From assembly GCA_039566865.1 (NCBI GenBank), contig CM076952.1:12916501-12980500 (forward strand): DNA of 64,000 bases, given 5' to 3'. The stretch comes from Aurelia coerulea (taxonomy: Eukaryota; Cnidaria; Scyphozoa; Semaeostomeae; Ulmaridae). The notes beneath the pieces are model-generated. The model was not told the origin of the DNA. It did no database searches and worked only from the letters and a program-made list of their open reading frames with translations. Shown here one piece after another: positions 62,895 through 64,000 of this stretch. The translations under genes and the position numbers were made by a program. The first letter of the stretch is position 1. Every line of letters begins with the position of its first letter.

Positions 62895-63726
62895 CATGTT
62901 CAGTTATGCGCGCTTTGTCAATGTTCGTTCACCGAGCCCATTTTAAGGATTTGCAGCTGCAATGCAACGTAAATGAACAAAACTTCATCCAGGAGTTCTG
63001 CATTTAGAAGGCTACATATAGCTCCAAGCAGCTCCCAGCGCAAAGCTTCCTGCGCCTATGCCTGTGTCAGAACACATAAATCTGTGCCATTTTATTCCCA
63101 TTCCTTTATCGGAAAGTCTATACGTCCCGGTTTGGGTAAAATTATGTCGTTGTTGTTGTTGCTGTTATTGTTGTTATTGTTGCTGTTGTGATGCGATAAC
63201 TGGGACTATCATCATAGAGTCTATTAAAACGGAGTAATGATGGTGCGGCAGATAAAAGCAAGTTCTTAGGGGAACAGTGAAAAATAACAAAAAATTGTAT
63301 GAAGATCACCCAAATTTAGATGCAGGTATTACCATATGACTTCCCGTGAAGTACGTAGTTAATGCAACAGATGTGGATTAAGTGAATTGAAAGGGGGAAA
63401 GAGATTGGTTTATTATTTCATTACAGGATCAGAGCCTTGCCACAAACCACCACCGGAAAAAGATCATTGAAAACGGGAGAAACCAAAATGCAGATTATGC
63501 GTTATTTTTATTAGGCTGGTAGGCAGTTTCTTAAATTTTTGGGCCATTACTTTCAGAGTTAATTTGAAACTATAATTCAGCTTTAACAAAAATGTCAAAA
63601 CAAAAATTTTGCTTTTTAAATTCAGTTTTCGAAAGATTGAGCCTACTATTTCTTATAAGCGGTTTCTTATGCAACTGGAAAATTTTTCAAAAAAAGGTCA
63701 CAATGTCCACAAGATAATCGGTTGTT
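62895..63726. other. Unannotated; element tips at 63190-63230 and 63638-63690
   Basis: GCGATAACTGGGACTATCAT near 63195 matches the right end of the element at 52005. A (GTT)n run ends at 63188. TTTCTTATAAGCGGTTTC near 63650 mirrors 15264-15300. No gene recognised. Confidence 0.45.
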
Positions 63727-64000
63727 TGCTGGTCGGTGGTAAGTGGTTTCCTTGGTCGGTGGTCGGTGGTCGGTGGTAAGTGGTTTTCTTGGTCGGTGGT
63801 AAGTGGTAAGTGGTTTTCTTGGTCGGTGGTAAGTGGTAAGTGGTTTTCTTGGTCGGTGGTAAGTGGTAAGTGGTAAGTGGTAAGTGGTTTTCTTGGTCGG
63901 TGGTAAGTGGTAAGTGGTTTTCTTGGTCGGTGGTAAGTGGTAAGTGGATTGTTGGTCGGTGGTCGGTGATAAGTATGGTCGGTGGTAAGTGGTTTGTTGG
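63727..64000 (-). repeat. Minisatellite GGTCGGTGGTAAGTGG, continues past window
   Basis: Units GGTCGGTGGTAAGTGG and TTTTCTTGG in variable order, inverse of 60768-60955, running off the window end. Confidence 0.92.

Overview
The window looks like nuclear DNA of an early-branching marine animal, most likely a cnidarian (sea anemone, coral or hydrozoan); I cannot name the species. It is AT-rich and intron-bearing, and very little host coding sequence is visible. Most of it is transposons and repeats: two LINE groups of the CR1/Jockey type, a LINE with an R2/R4-type C-terminus sitting in a TAA microsatellite, Penelope debris with hammerhead-ribozyme cores, one hAT transposase gene with a single frameshift, and many non-autonomous DNA elements. 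Several of those still have exact target-site duplications (TSDs). I saw no rRNA or tRNA gene, no CRISPR array and no bacterial-style operon.

Layout. 1-1054: foldback element. 1361-4130: Penelope fragment running into a CAGCAG/TGCTGCG dyad satellite. 4505-6450: nearly complete LINE reverse-transcriptase half with one stop codon. 6527-8483: hammerhead core, then the TAA-flanked LINE end. 9.5-12.2 kb: LINE fragments and a foldback built from a GAGCCACCTTAA motif. 12.8-16.1 kb: minisatellite-bearing elements and MITEs. 18.9-19.2 kb: tiny palindromes with 9-bp TSDs. 19.7-22.4 kb: hAT transposase gene. 22.7-25.2 kb: 1.28-kb palindrome and an unrelated GC-rich element. 25.5-27 kb: the best host gene, a three-exon secreted-peptide gene on the minus strand, with an opposite-strand ORF inside its first intron. 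28.7-32.3 kb: ribozyme core, interrupted LINE, G-tipped MITEs. 33-37.3 kb: tandem repeats and one candidate host exon. 37.2-40.8 kb: giant palindrome with a 177-bp satellite, 5 units in one arm and 3 in the other. 40.9-43.1 kb: LINE with an intact RT frame. 43.2-53 kb: nested foldback and MULE-like elements. 53-54.1 kb: minisatellites. 56.2-59.5 kb: two more LINEs, the second with an inverted 5' end. 59.7-64 kb: further foldback elements, cut by the window end.

How it fits together. The window contains unoccupied copies of several insertion sites, so some elements can be delimited to the base. Examples are 13424-14001 against 47709-49770, 22738-23200 against 23400-24016, and 49.9 kb against 52.0 kb. 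Length-variable minisatellites inside inverted-repeat arms recur in unrelated elements and appear to be the main local source of new sequence. The only host candidates are the peptide gene (25535-26964), the ORF pair in its intron (26207-26736) and one exon (36418-36644).
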